In this document: piece by piece, positions 9,284 to 17,838 of the stretch | Layout: each line of letters starts with the position of its first letter | How positions within the stretch are numbered: position 1 is the stretch's first letter | Origin: Paenibacillus sp. sptzw28 | GTDB lineage: Bacteria > Bacillota > Bacilli > Paenibacillales > Paenibacillaceae | Length of the DNA stretch: 64,000 nucleotides | NCBI RefSeq assembly: GCF_019550795.1 | Contig: NZ_CP080545.1 | Location: 4,932,001 to 4,996,000 of the forward strand | Direction: 5' to 3' | Notes under the pieces: model-generated | The model's input: only the letters and a program-made list of their open reading frames with translations | Databases searched by the model: none | Told to the model about the DNA's origin: nothing | Made by a program: the position numbers and the translations under genes

Positions 9284-9937
9284 CTATACTGACTTTTCAA
9301 TCGGAACTTGCTTCTGGCCCAGCAAAACCTCTTCCCGCGACAGTCCGCCTGCGGCAAGCGATTCATCCGGAAGCAGCAACAGCCGCCGGTAAAACTCAGT
9401 GGCTTCTTCCGCCGGCAGGACGCCGTCCTCAAGCAATTCATAGAGCATATTTTCAGCTTGATCGTATCGCCCGTCCCCTTCATGCCATTCGAACATCAGC
9501 AGCTTTGTCTCCGGCGGCAGCTCATAGATGCTAAGCTTACGGGAAAGCTCGGCAGCTTCCTCCGACGGTGTGCGAAGCATGGGCGGCGCATCGATAAGGG
9601 CAAGGCGCATAAATAAATGAAACGATTTAAGACGAACCGGATAGCTTAGCTCCGGACGCTCCTGATCGTCGAAAATATCAGCTTCTTCCTTCATCAGCAG
9701 CGCAATGGCATGGATATTAGCCGTCTCGATCATGCCGCTTGTCGTCATCATTCGAACGAGGTCGGCATCGGATAACGAGCGTATAAGTTTTCCGTTCAAC
9801 CGGAAATGCTTGTCCAGCAGCTCATCAATGATCACCAGCGCCTCATCCTGCTTACGCTCTTGACGGAGGCCCATGACCTGCCCGACGACTTGCGACATCT
9901 GTTCGATCATTCGCATAAAATAATCCCTTTGGAACAC
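9284..9937 (-). CDS. DUF6483-like helical protein
   Basis: A 217-residue, largely alpha-helical soluble protein that opens with the typical MFQRDYFMRMIEQ segment of a conserved Firmicute family of unknown function. The regular pattern of short helices in the second half (residues about 130-190) is reminiscent of tetratricopeptide-like repeats. No catalytic motif is visible. It lies directly before the methyltransferase gene and probably shares its transcript. The family assignment is from the sequence pattern only. Confidence 0.65.
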   Translation of the reverse strand: MFQRDYFMRMIEQMSQVVGQVMGLRQERKQDEALVIIDELLDKHFRLNGKLIRSLSDADLVRMMTTSGMIETANIHAIALLMKEEADIFDDQERPELSYPVRLKSFHLFMRLALIDAPPMLRTPSEEAAELSRKLSIYELPPETKLLMFEWHEGDGRYDQAENMLYELLEDGVLPAEEATEFYRRLLLLPDESLAAGGLSREEVLLGQKQVPIEKSV

Positions 9938-9981
9938 TGGCTACCTCTCCCTCTTATCAAACGGTAATCCAAAAGAATACT

Positions 9982-10824
9982 TTATAATGTTGAAAGAAAA
10001 CGGATAAAGGCGGAAATTCGTTCTCCCACAATATCCGGCTTCTCAATCATCCCCATGTGGCCGACTTCGCTCAGCAGCACCTGGGAGACGTTAGGCCCTT
10101 CTGTCGTAAAGGTGTTCTCCGTCGGAATTACGCCGTCTTCAGCGCCGGCAATGAGCAGCCTGGGAACAGTCAGACCGGCCAAAACCGCTCTCGTGTCCGT
10201 ACGCACCTTCATCCCAAGCGCCGTGGCCGATGCGCCTTCAGGGGACGTACCCGAGCCAACCTCGATCATCCGCTGCACACGGTCTGCCATCGATTCGCGA
10301 TGCTCTGGCGCAAAGAGCTTGGGCACAAGCCCCTCTACAAACGGACGAATACCGTTCTCCCTTATGGATTGCACCGCTTTATCCCGGTTGCTTCTGGCTG
10401 TTTCCCCATCGGGCAGAGCAGTGGAATGGATCAGGCTGAGCGATTTCAGCCGGTGGGCGTAACGCTCCGCGAATGCGAGTGATACATAACCGCCCAGTGA
10501 ATGTCCGAAGAGGCATATGTGCTCGATCTGAAGCTGGCTTATAAGCATGGATAAGTCTTCGGCAAACGATTCCATTAAATAGACTTCGCCGCTAGGTGCC
10601 GAGCTTCCGCCATGCCCTCGGAGATCGGGAACGATCACGCGGCCAAGCCCCTCAAGCTTGGGTACGACATTTTCCCAATAGGCCGAGCTGCCGCAAAAAC
10701 CATGCAGCAGAACGATCGCACAATCAGCGGGCAGATGACTGCCGGACTCGCCAGAATCGTAATAGGCGGTCTGCAGCCCTTCCATTAAGGTAACAGAATT
10801 ATTGGCTAACGACAAAATTGACAT
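9982..10824 (-). CDS. Alpha/beta hydrolase
   Basis: A 280-residue hydrolase fold protein. The nucleophile elbow GHSLGG carries the catalytic Ser; GAEDGVIP carries the acid and EVGHMG the His; the oxyanion segment is LLHGFCGSSAYW. The layout matches the esterase/lactonase branch with a small cap domain. I place the start at the ATG at 10824, which has AAGGGTGAA upstream; the frame extends to 10968 but this would overlap the yyaC gene. The substrate cannot be told from the sequence. No signal peptide, so it should act in the cytoplasm. Confidence 0.85.
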   Translation of the reverse strand: MSILSLANNSVTLMEGLQTAYYDSGESGSHLPADCAIVLLHGFCGSSAYWENVVPKLEGLGRVIVPDLRGHGGSSAPSGEVYLMESFAEDLSMLISQLQIEHICLFGHSLGGYVSLAFAERYAHRLKSLSLIHSTALPDGETARSNRDKAVQSIRENGIRPFVEGLVPKLFAPEHRESMADRVQRMIEVGSGTSPEGASATALGMKVRTDTRAVLAGLTVPRLLIAGAEDGVIPTENTFTTEGPNVSQVLLSEVGHMGMIEKPDIVGERISAFIRFLSTL

Positions 10825-10874
10825 ATGAGCTTCACCCTTCCCCTGTATATAATGAACATTCACCTGTGAGACGG

Positions 10875-11429
10875 TTACTGAATCGCGGGCCATGCCGCAT
10901 TGATTGCGCCCGCAACGGTCCTTGCCATCCCCATCACCTCGTAAAGGGACGCCCGCTGCAGACTCCAATACGGTTTCACGCTGAGCGGCCCGACAATTCC
11001 GGCAACGCTATAATGTCCGACTGGAGATAGATTTCGGCCGGTAGCCCTTCCGGGAAACAGGGGTCCATCGGCAATTAAATAACGGCAGGAGGTATCCGTC
11101 CTTCCGAGACATGCATCGATTGCGATAACGATTTGCGATTCCGGAATCCCGGACACAACCGATTCATAAAGATCGGCGTCGCAAGGGGTATCGAGAGTGC
11201 CAATGATGTGAGTCCAGCCCTGCTCCCGGAGCATCGTGCCAACCCATGGTCCGAAGGAATCGCCCGTTGAACGATCCGTACCGATGCAAACAAAGATCAG
11301 CTGAGTCCGGCTAGGATAGAGGGCGGCCACTTTAGCGAAGAAGTCCGCGAGACCGCCGCCGTCTACTCGCTCCCGCGGCAATTGCTGCTCCCTGCACGCC
11401 TCTTTGCGCAGTTTCGCGCGATTATTCAT
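10875..11429 (-). CDS. yyaC: Spore protease YyaC family protein
   Basis: A 184-residue protein with the features of the YyaC family, related in fold to the GPR spore protease: IGTDRSTGDSFGPWVG followed by GTLDTPCDADLY and a conserved IDACLGR strand. YyaC-type genes are found in spore formers and, in Bacillus subtilis, are expressed in the forespore. The start at 11429 is set by a GGAGG site ten bases upstream; the frame runs on to 11534 without a better site. It sits 50 bases upstream of the hydrolase gene. Supports the view that the organism sporulates. Confidence 0.8.
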   Translation of the reverse strand: MNNRAKLRKEACREQQLPRERVDGGGLADFFAKVAALYPSRTQLIFVCIGTDRSTGDSFGPWVGTMLREQGWTHIIGTLDTPCDADLYESVVSGIPESQIVIAIDACLGRTDTSCRYLIADGPLFPGRATGRNLSPVGHYSVAGIVGPLSVKPYWSLQRASLYEVMGMARTVAGAINAAWPAIQ

Positions 11430-11600
11430 GATTGCAGTTCCTCCAGATATAAGTAACCACTGCCGCCGAAGGACGCTCCTGTTCTGCGGTTTGGCTGTCA
11501 GTCTAATTGTATCTAAATCCCGCCCGGTCTTCAAACGGTGGCGGACGATTCTCGGGCATGATACAATACGTACAGCCAGCGATAGGGAGGAGCAAAACTA

Positions 11601-11828
11601 ATGAGAAACTTGAATGAACCGACACATGAGAATGTGGAATTCATGATAGACACGATTAAAACGAAGCTGCGTATGGCAACTGCAGCGGCTATGCAGGCAT
11701 CTAATTTCAATATGGACAAATACGAAGATATTAAAGATTTGTACGATATTGTAGCAGGCAAAGATAAATTCAGTATAAGCGAAGTGGAAGCGCTCGTCTC
11801 TGAGCTGGGGCAGCTTCGAAACAAATAA
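11601..11828 (+). CDS. DUF1128 family protein (YfkK-like)
   Basis: A 75-residue acidic helical protein with the conserved HYEDIKDxYxxV-type segment (here KYEDIKDLYDIV) and a C-terminal SEVEALVSELGQLR helix, the pattern of the DUF1128 family, whose member in Bacillus subtilis is YfkK. Function unknown. AGGGAGG lies ten bases before the ATG. It is transcribed away from yyaC and ends before a bidirectional terminator. Confidence 0.85.
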   Translation: MRNLNEPTHENVEFMIDTIKTKLRMATAAAMQASNFNMDKYEDIKDLYDIVAGKDKFSISEVEALVSELGQLRNK

Positions 11829-11888
11829 GCGGTTATTTAGCATTTTGTTACAATTTCATACATTAATCGACAATTTATTTTTGAGAAA

Positions 11889-11913
11889 AAACCGGAGCTA
11901 TATACTCCGGTTT
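11889..11913. terminator. Bidirectional terminator
   Basis: Nine-base arms AAACCGGAG/CTCCGGTTT. On the minus strand the stem runs into TTTTTTCTC, so it ends the 11925-12395 gene; it also lies 60 bases after the DUF1128 gene. Confidence 0.8.
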
Positions 11914-11924
11914 CTTGCATGAGG

Positions 11925-12395
11925 TCAGGAATAATCTGCGGAACCGCCTCCAGCCGTTTGATCATCGGCGTCTTTGGTTGCGGCTGTCAATGACAATTTT
12001 ATTGTCACGGCCTTATGTTCGCCTTTCATGAAGTGGGCGAGCCGTTCGAGCTTGTCCGCCAGTTCCGGACCGTTTAAAGTAACGTTGAGCTCGTAGGCGA
12101 ATTGGTCTGCCGGCGCCGTTCGTTCGCTTGCGGCATAAACCGGGGACGCGTACGCATCGGCTCCGTTGCGTGAAACGAGCAGCTGCTCAGGCGAGAACTT
12201 GTCCGATTTATTGACCACCCGTTCATAAATGCGAAGCTTTTTGAGGAGCATGTAATATTGGGCGGAATGCTTGAACCCCCACGCTTCACGGATATCCTTC
12301 AGCGTATAATCCATCTTCCATTGTTTCAGCTTTTCTACCTGTTCGTCAGTCGTCAAGGCCAGAAAATCGTCGAGCGGTATTATTGGTAATGGCAT
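11925..12395 (-). CDS. Conserved hypothetical protein, 156 aa, possible DNA-binding N-terminus
   Basis: The first 75 residues look like a helix-turn-helix-type segment (TLKDIREAWGFKHSAQYYMLLKKL), the middle is a variable linker and the last 50 residues form a beta-strand-rich part with TIKLSLTA. No enzyme motif and no membrane segment. I do not know the function; a role as a small regulator is only suggested by the N-terminal pattern. It stands alone: a terminator follows it and a 367-base intergenic stretch precedes it. Confidence 0.6.
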   Translation of the reverse strand: MPLPIIPLDDFLALTTDEQVEKLKQWKMDYTLKDIREAWGFKHSAQYYMLLKKLRIYERVVNKSDKFSPEQLLVSRNGADAYASPVYAASERTAPADQFAYELNVTLNGPELADKLERLAHFMKGEHKAVTIKLSLTAATKDADDQTAGGGSADYS

Positions 12396-12762
12396 AATCG
12401 ATCCCTCCGCAGCTAAGTTTACTAATCATTTATATTTTCGCCAGGATATGCAGCTTCTCCTTTTAATATATAAAAGAATCCCATTATTTTATTATGATTA
12501 ATTATAAAGGCAAATATTAGGAAGATACAAGAGGTATCATTCACTAGCGCCGCTCCACCGAACGAACACATTGGCATGGGTGCTCTTCGCGCATGGTTCT
12601 ATGCCGTAGGCGAAGGTCTCAGTTTCTTCGTACTGTAAGCGTCAAGAAGCCCGCAGTCGGAAAACAACTGCGGGCTTCTTGATGTATTATTCGGATTTAA
12701 AGCTTGCACCGGGCGGTTACTTACGAGGCAATCTCAGCGCGCGGGCTGTCTGAGCGAAGAGA
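12396..12762. other. Intergenic stretch of 367 bases
   Basis: AT-rich at 12420-12530, where a promoter for the 11925-12395 gene is likely, then a strong hairpin at 12642-12682. A 20-codon plus-strand frame (12576-12638) has no ribosome binding site and is not called. Confidence 0.5.
12642..12682 (-). terminator. Terminator of the gal operon
   Basis: Perfect 16-base arms (TCAAGAAGCCCGCAGT) around a nine-base loop, about 80 bases past the galT stop on the minus strand. No long U run, but the stem is very stable. Confidence 0.7.
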
Positions 12763-14346
12763 TTACCGCTGCGACAAACCTAGTGAGTGCAGGAACCGCC
12801 TGAACGCGTTCATACCTTCCGGGGTACGTTTGTATACGCCTGCGTCTTTAAGCACATCAAGGAACTTGCGGCCGACTTCGTCACGAAGCACTTCCGCCGC
12901 TTGCCCCGCGGATAAGCCGGTGCCATGGGCCTCGACCATCGATTGAATCCAGTCGCCATGCTTGCCGAGCGATCCGCCTTGCAGCGCCGTTTGGTCGTAT
13001 GCGGCAGTTCCTGTGAGCAGCTCCGCAATCTCTTCGAGTTCGGTCTTAAGCCGTCCGGGAAGTACGGCAAGCCCCATTACCTCGATGAGACCGATGTTCT
13101 CTTTCTTGATATGGTGCAGATGCTCGTGCGGATGAAAAATGCCATCCGGATGCTCGTCGCTCGTCCGGTTGTTGCGAAGCACAAGATCAAGCTCATATTC
13201 TCCGTTATCGCGCAGCCGCGCAATCGGTGTAATCGTATTATGCGGTACCTGCTCCCCGCTCTTATCCGAGAAGGCAAGCACTTCCGCCGACGGATCGCTG
13301 TATGCTCTCCAAGCACCCAGAATCCGGCCGGCCGCCTTGAGTACGGCTGCCTTATCCGTCCCGTTCACACGCAGCACCGACATCGGCCAAGCGACGATGC
13401 CAAAGCGGAGACCCGGCGCCGAAGGATCGGCGAATTCGGCTTCCACATCCGCTGTCTCCATCGGAAACACATGACGTCCCGCCTGGAAATGATCATGATT
13501 CAGAATTGAACCGCCTACGATCGGCAGGTCCGCATTGGAACCGATAAAGTAATGCGGAAAAGCATCGACGAAATCAAGCAGACGCGCGAACGTGTCGGAG
13601 GAAATTCTCATCGGCACATGCTTGCTGTTAAAAACAATGCTGTGCTCGTTATAGTAGACATAAGGCGAATATTGGAAATACCATGATTCGCCGAGCAGCT
13701 CGAGTGGAACGACGCGAAGGTTCTGCCGCGCCGGGTGGTCCGCCCGTCCCGCGTAGCCGATGTTTTCGGTGCAAAGCAGGCATTTCGGATAGTTGCCGGG
13801 CGCCATAGTCCTGAGCAGGGCTATTTCCTTCGGGTCCTTCTCCGGCTTAGACAGGTTGACGGTAATTTCAAGCCGGCCGTATTCGGTCGGCTGCTCCCAA
13901 TATTGATTTCGGCGAATACGGTCCATCCGGATATAATTGGAATCGATGCTTAGACGGTAAAAAGCGTCCGTCGCTGCAGCGACGCCCTGGTCGGCCGACA
14001 TGCGGCTGAACCGCCGGGCCACTTCCGAAGGCCGCGGCATGAGCAGCCCCATAATGCGTGCATCCAGCAGATCGCGAAACGTGGTCGTATTGTCTTGAAT
14101 CAGGCCTATTGAAGCCCCGTAATCCAGCAATGGCTCCAGCAGCGGGACGGCGCTCTCCAGCCGCTCATCCGGAACGTCCCCTTCATAAGCTCCGGCAAAG
14201 CCGAACAAATCCAGCAGCGCATTCCGCGAATAATAGGCGTCCAGCGGTTCAATCATGCCGCGCTGAAGCGCGAATTGCACTAATCGTTCAATGAGGATAC
14301 GAGCTTCGCCTGCACCCGGCGTCGGTATCTGATTGTGTTCTGTCAT
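12763..14346 (-). CDS. galT: Galactose-1-phosphate uridylyltransferase, Firmicute type
   Basis: Swaps UMP between UDP-glucose and galactose-1-phosphate, the second step of the Leloir pathway. At 527 residues it matches the long Firmicute form of the enzyme, which is distinct from the 350-residue enterobacterial one. Visible landmarks include HEHLHHIKKENIGLIEVMG in the C-terminal part and GGSILNHDHFQAG, an HxH-type segment, near the middle. The start at 14346 has AAAGGAG upstream. It is the last gene of the minus-strand order galK-galE-galT, 51 bases after galE, and is followed by a strong hairpin. Together the three turn galactose into glucose-1-phosphate. Confidence 0.93.
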   Translation of the reverse strand: MTEHNQIPTPGAGEARILIERLVQFALQRGMIEPLDAYYSRNALLDLFGFAGAYEGDVPDERLESAVPLLEPLLDYGASIGLIQDNTTTFRDLLDARIMGLLMPRPSEVARRFSRMSADQGVAAATDAFYRLSIDSNYIRMDRIRRNQYWEQPTEYGRLEITVNLSKPEKDPKEIALLRTMAPGNYPKCLLCTENIGYAGRADHPARQNLRVVPLELLGESWYFQYSPYVYYNEHSIVFNSKHVPMRISSDTFARLLDFVDAFPHYFIGSNADLPIVGGSILNHDHFQAGRHVFPMETADVEAEFADPSAPGLRFGIVAWPMSVLRVNGTDKAAVLKAAGRILGAWRAYSDPSAEVLAFSDKSGEQVPHNTITPIARLRDNGEYELDLVLRNNRTSDEHPDGIFHPHEHLHHIKKENIGLIEVMGLAVLPGRLKTELEEIAELLTGTAAYDQTALQGGSLGKHGDWIQSMVEAHGTGLSAGQAAEVLRDEVGRKFLDVLKDAGVYKRTPEGMNAFRRFLHSLGLSQR

Positions 14347-14397
14347 GTTAATGCTCCTTTGCACTGCTCACCCGGATAACCGGGTGTGCAAGCCTCG

Positions 14398-15384
14398 TTA
14401 CTTGTTATAGCCCGACGGGTTGGCCTGATGCCAAGCCCACGCGCTTCCGATGATGTCTTCGAGCTTGCTGCGCGAAGGACTCCAGCCAAGCTCCTGCCGC
14501 GCGCGGGCAGACGATGCGACGAGAACGGCCGGATCACCTGCACGTCTTGCTTCGAACACCGCCGGTATTTCCCGGCCTGTGACTTCAACCGCAATGTCGA
14601 TCACCTGTTTGACGGAGAAGCCCGTGCCGTTGCCGAGATTATAGATCGCGCTGCCGCCGCCTTTCCGCAGCTTCTCCACCGCCAGTACGTGCGCATCCGC
14701 AAGGTCGCTGACATGAATGTAGTCGCGTACGCAGGTGCCGTCATCCGTCGGATAGTCTTCGCCGAACACGGATATGTGCGGGCGCTGCCCTAATGCAACC
14801 TGCAGAACGACCGGCACAAGGTGCGTTTCCGGATTGTGGTCTTCGCCGATCTTGCCGCTCTCATGAGCCCCCGCAGCGTTGAAGTAGCGCAGCGAGACGA
14901 ATTTGATGCCGTGGGCGACGTCGAACCATTTCATCATTTTCTCCATAGCGAGCTTCGTTTCCCCGTATGCATTGGTCGGAAGTGTGCGGTCCAATTCATC
15001 GACCGGCACGTTCTCCGGCTCGCCGTAAGTTGCGGCAGTCGAGGAGAAGACGATCTTTTTGACTCCGTATTGGTTCATTTTTTCAAGCAGGCACAAGGTG
15101 CCGTATACGTTGTTGTGATAATATTTGCCCGGGTCCTTCATGCTTTCCCCGACAAGCGAGCTTGCGGCAAAATGAATCACCGCATCGATATCGTTCTCCT
15201 GGAATACGGTACCCAGAAAATCGGCGTCGCGCAGGTCGCCGCTGTACAGCTTGCCGCCCAGCACCGCTTCCTTATGTCCTTGCTGCAGATTGTCGACGAT
15301 CACGATTTCCTCGCCGCGCTCAAGCAGCGCCGCCACTGTGTGCGAGCCGATATAGCCCGCGCCTCCCGTTACTAATACTGCCAT
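14398..15384 (-). CDS. galE: UDP-glucose 4-epimerase
   Basis: A 328-residue short-chain dehydrogenase/reductase of the extended type. The NAD-binding GGAGYIGSH motif is at residues 7-15, the catalytic Ser-Ser-Thr region follows as VFSSTAATYG, and the YxxxK pair is in NAYGETKLAME. It interconverts UDP-galactose and UDP-glucose. Length and motifs are normal for GalE. A GGAAAGGGGAG site precedes the ATG. Lying between galK and galT, it serves galactose breakdown, but the UDP-galactose it can make could also feed the surface-polysaccharide genes elsewhere in the window. Confidence 0.95.
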   Translation of the reverse strand: MAVLVTGGAGYIGSHTVAALLERGEEIVIVDNLQQGHKEAVLGGKLYSGDLRDADFLGTVFQENDIDAVIHFAASSLVGESMKDPGKYYHNNVYGTLCLLEKMNQYGVKKIVFSSTAATYGEPENVPVDELDRTLPTNAYGETKLAMEKMMKWFDVAHGIKFVSLRYFNAAGAHESGKIGEDHNPETHLVPVVLQVALGQRPHISVFGEDYPTDDGTCVRDYIHVSDLADAHVLAVEKLRKGGGSAIYNLGNGTGFSVKQVIDIAVEVTGREIPAVFEARRAGDPAVLVASSARARQELGWSPSRSKLEDIIGSAWAWHQANPSGYNK

Positions 15385-15408
15385 TGTAATTCTCCCCTTT
15401 CCAAGTGC

Positions 15409-16581
15409 TTAAGATAATTGCTCGACTCCGTTGCCGATTTTGCAAACATAGAAGTCGGCGGTTAGACCTGTGGCTTCCTTATATTTGCGTCCTACTTCTT
15501 CTTTGAAACGTTCTATGCTGTCTTCATGGACAAGCGATACCGTACATCCGCCGAAGCCCGCTCCGGTCATCCGAGAGCCGAGTACGCCAGGGACTGCGCG
15601 CGCCGCATCAACCATCGCGTCAAGCTCTTCTCCGGTTACTTCGTACAGGTCGCGCAGCGAATCGTGCGACCCGTTCATCAGCTCGCCGAAGGCCGCAAGG
15701 TCGTTTGCTCTCAGCACCGCGATAGAGCGAACGACGCGGTCTATCTCTTCAACGACGTGCTGCGCGCGCTTGCGTACCGTCTCATCTTTGATCAGGTGTT
15801 GATTGGCATTGAAATCTTCTAGAGAGATTTGGCCCAGCAGTGCAACATCCGGGAATGCCGCCTTCAAATCTTGCACCGCCTGCTCGCATTGGCTGCGGCG
15901 CTCGTTATATTTGGAATCGACGAGCCCCCGGCGCTTGTTCGTATTGCCGATAACGAGCTTATAGCTGCCGGAATCAAACGGGATCAGTTCATATTCAAGC
16001 GTATCGCACATGAGCAGGATCGCATGGTCCTTCTTGCCGTTTGCAACGGCGAACTGATCCATGATGCCGCATTGAACGCCGTTGAATTCGTTTTCGGATT
16101 TCTGGGACAGAAGCGCGATATCCACCGTATCGGTCTCATAACCCGCCATTGTGAGAAGCGCGTAGGCGGTGACGACTTCGATCGATGCCGAGGACGAGAG
16201 TCCCGAGCCGTTTGGAATTTCGCCGTGGAAGAGCAGGTCAAATCCGCTCTCAAACTTGCGGCCACGCTGCTGAAGCTCGTTTACAATGCCCTTCGGATAG
16301 TTCATCCAGTCGTCCGCTTCATCATATACAATCGGCTGGATAGGCAGGTGCTTATGCTCGCTGAAATTGGTCGATGCCAGACCGAGAAGATCGTCGCTGC
16401 GCTTACGGATAAGCAGCGTCGTGCCGAAGGTCAGAGCCGCGGGAAAGACATACCCGCCGTTGTAGTCGGTATGCTCCCCGATCAAATTGACCCTTCCCGG
16501 CGCGTGAAATACGCTGATGCCTTCCGAGGATTCGCCGTATACCTGCAGAAATCGTTGTGTCAGTTCATGGATGTTAGCCAT
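15409..16581 (-). CDS. galK: Galactokinase
   Basis: Phosphorylates galactose with ATP, opening the Leloir pathway. The 390-residue protein has the galactokinase signature APGRVNLIGEHTDYNGGYV at residues about 27-46, the GHMP-kinase ATP loop GSGLSSSASIE near 125 and a C-terminal GAGFGGCTVSLV motif. First gene of the operon, 24 bases before galE. Its promoter and a likely AraC-type operator are visible in the 194-base gap to the divergent regulator gene. Confidence 0.96.
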   Translation of the reverse strand: MANIHELTQRFLQVYGESSEGISVFHAPGRVNLIGEHTDYNGGYVFPAALTFGTTLLIRKRSDDLLGLASTNFSEHKHLPIQPIVYDEADDWMNYPKGIVNELQQRGRKFESGFDLLFHGEIPNGSGLSSSASIEVVTAYALLTMAGYETDTVDIALLSQKSENEFNGVQCGIMDQFAVANGKKDHAILLMCDTLEYELIPFDSGSYKLVIGNTNKRRGLVDSKYNERRSQCEQAVQDLKAAFPDVALLGQISLEDFNANQHLIKDETVRKRAQHVVEEIDRVVRSIAVLRANDLAAFGELMNGSHDSLRDLYEVTGEELDAMVDAARAVPGVLGSRMTGAGFGGCTVSLVHEDSIERFKEEVGRKYKEATGLTADFYVCKIGNGVEQLS

Positions 16582-16634
16582 TTGTCACACCACTTTCTTT
16601 TTATTTTGGTTTGTTTGCGGCTTGCTTTACGTTA

Positions 16635-16662
16635 AGTATAGCGGAATTTGGACGGGAGCAAA
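16635..16662 (-). promoter_or_regulatory. SigA-type promoter of galK-galE-galT
   Basis: On the minus strand: -35 TTTGCT (16662-16657), 16-base spacer, -10 TATACT (16640-16635), about 55 bases before the galK start. Confidence 0.65.
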
Positions 16663-16670
16663 ATGGCTGG

Positions 16671-16697
16671 ATGTGAAATTAACATGGATTAATGTGA
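16671..16697 (+). promoter_or_regulatory. Candidate AraC-family operator
   Basis: Two direct copies of ATGTGA with starts 21 bases apart (16671 and 16692), i.e. two helical turns, just upstream of the galK -35 box. This is the geometry usual for activators of the AraC family; the divergent regulator gene is the obvious binder. Confidence 0.5.
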
Positions 16698-16775
16698 CTT
16701 CATACTGTTAGAATCGCATTCTTATGTTACAATGTGCGTAATGTAATTTGATTGTAAATAAAGGAGGTGCCTTAT

Positions 16776-17633
16776 ATGGCGAGGCCGTTCAGTTATACGG
16801 TAGTATCCAATCCAATACCGAATGAGCATGGTGATTTATATGTCTTATTTTCCGGGGAGAGCCAAACGAAGCCCGGCCACCTCATCGGGCCGAAGGTTTA
16901 CGATTTCTATCTCATGCATCACGTGTTGTCCGGTTCAGGCACTTTCACATGCGCGGATAAGCAGTATGAGCTGCAGCAGGGACAAACTTTTCTAATACCA
17001 CCGGAGCAGTTAATCAGCTATGCTTCGAGCGAGTCGGACCCTTGGCGGTACCGTTGGATAGCGTTCGAGGGCCGCATGGCGGCCGGACTCGCCGCTTCTG
17101 TCGGCTTGTCCGATCATCAGCCTGTGATCGATACGGAGAAAAATAAACGAATCGGCGTTTTGTTTCACAGTATAGAGCGAACCTTTCGCCATGGCGGGGC
17201 AGCCGCACATTTGCGTTCGGTCGGTTATCTTCATCTGCTGTTCGGCGAATTCAGCTCAACCCTGCAGCCGCAGGACGGCAGCGCGCAGCGGACCGGGAAC
17301 GATGGTGAAGCACTCATCAGGCAGATTATCCGCTATTTGTCGACGCAATATGCGGAGCCGGTTACGATCGAGCGAATGGCGGATTCCCTTGGCTATAACC
17401 GTGCTTATTTGTCCAGGCTGTTCAAGCAGCGCACCGGACTTACCCCGGTAACGTTCCTGCTCAAGCTGCGCATTGACAAAGCGAGGCTCCTCCTTCGCGA
17501 GCGGCCGGAGCTTACGATCGAACAGATTGCCGCCTCCGTCGGTCTCCAGGACCCGCTTTATTTCTCGAAGCAGTTCCGCCGCTTCTATGGCTTGCCGCCT
17601 TCGGCTTACCGGGAGGAAATGAGCTCGGTATAG
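16776..17633 (+). CDS. AraC-family regulator, probably of the gal operon
   Basis: A 285-residue regulator: an N-terminal cupin-like sugar-sensing domain (to about residue 150) with LSGSGTFTCADKQYELQQGQ, and a C-terminal pair of helix-turn-helix units from about 185, with MADSLGYNRAYLSRLFKQ and the AraC signature IEQIAASVGLQDPLYFSKQF. I choose the ATG at 16776, eight bases after AGGAGG; the GTG at 16767 lies inside that site. Divergent from galK with a shared 194-base regulatory gap, so activation of galK-galE-galT in response to galactose or a galactoside is likely. A transporter for such a sugar is not next to it. Confidence 0.88.
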   Translation: MARPFSYTVVSNPIPNEHGDLYVLFSGESQTKPGHLIGPKVYDFYLMHHVLSGSGTFTCADKQYELQQGQTFLIPPEQLISYASSESDPWRYRWIAFEGRMAAGLAASVGLSDHQPVIDTEKNKRIGVLFHSIERTFRHGGAAAHLRSVGYLHLLFGEFSSTLQPQDGSAQRTGNDGEALIRQIIRYLSTQYAEPVTIERMADSLGYNRAYLSRLFKQRTGLTPVTFLLKLRIDKARLLLRERPELTIEQIAASVGLQDPLYFSKQFRRFYGLPPSAYREEMSSV

Positions 17634-17838
17634 AGGTCTTACAGTCGGATCTTCTCCGGTTATATGCTCAGGCGGCTCGCTAGAATAGGGAGAGACCGCT
17701 GTTTGAACCGTTCTAACCGGAAGATTTAAACTGATGCCACAGACAATCAATCTGTTCAAACGGTGACTTGAACGAGAGTCGCCAAATGAACCGAATAAAG
17801 GTTGAACTACTGCGTATAGGAAAAAAAAGGAAAGCAAG

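Noticed and set aside
12576..12638. 20-codon plus-strand frame (starts MGALRAWFYAVGEG) just before a strong hairpin
   Set aside because: No ribosome binding site in reach and no recognisable precursor or toxin pattern; the hairpin is explained as the gal operon terminator.
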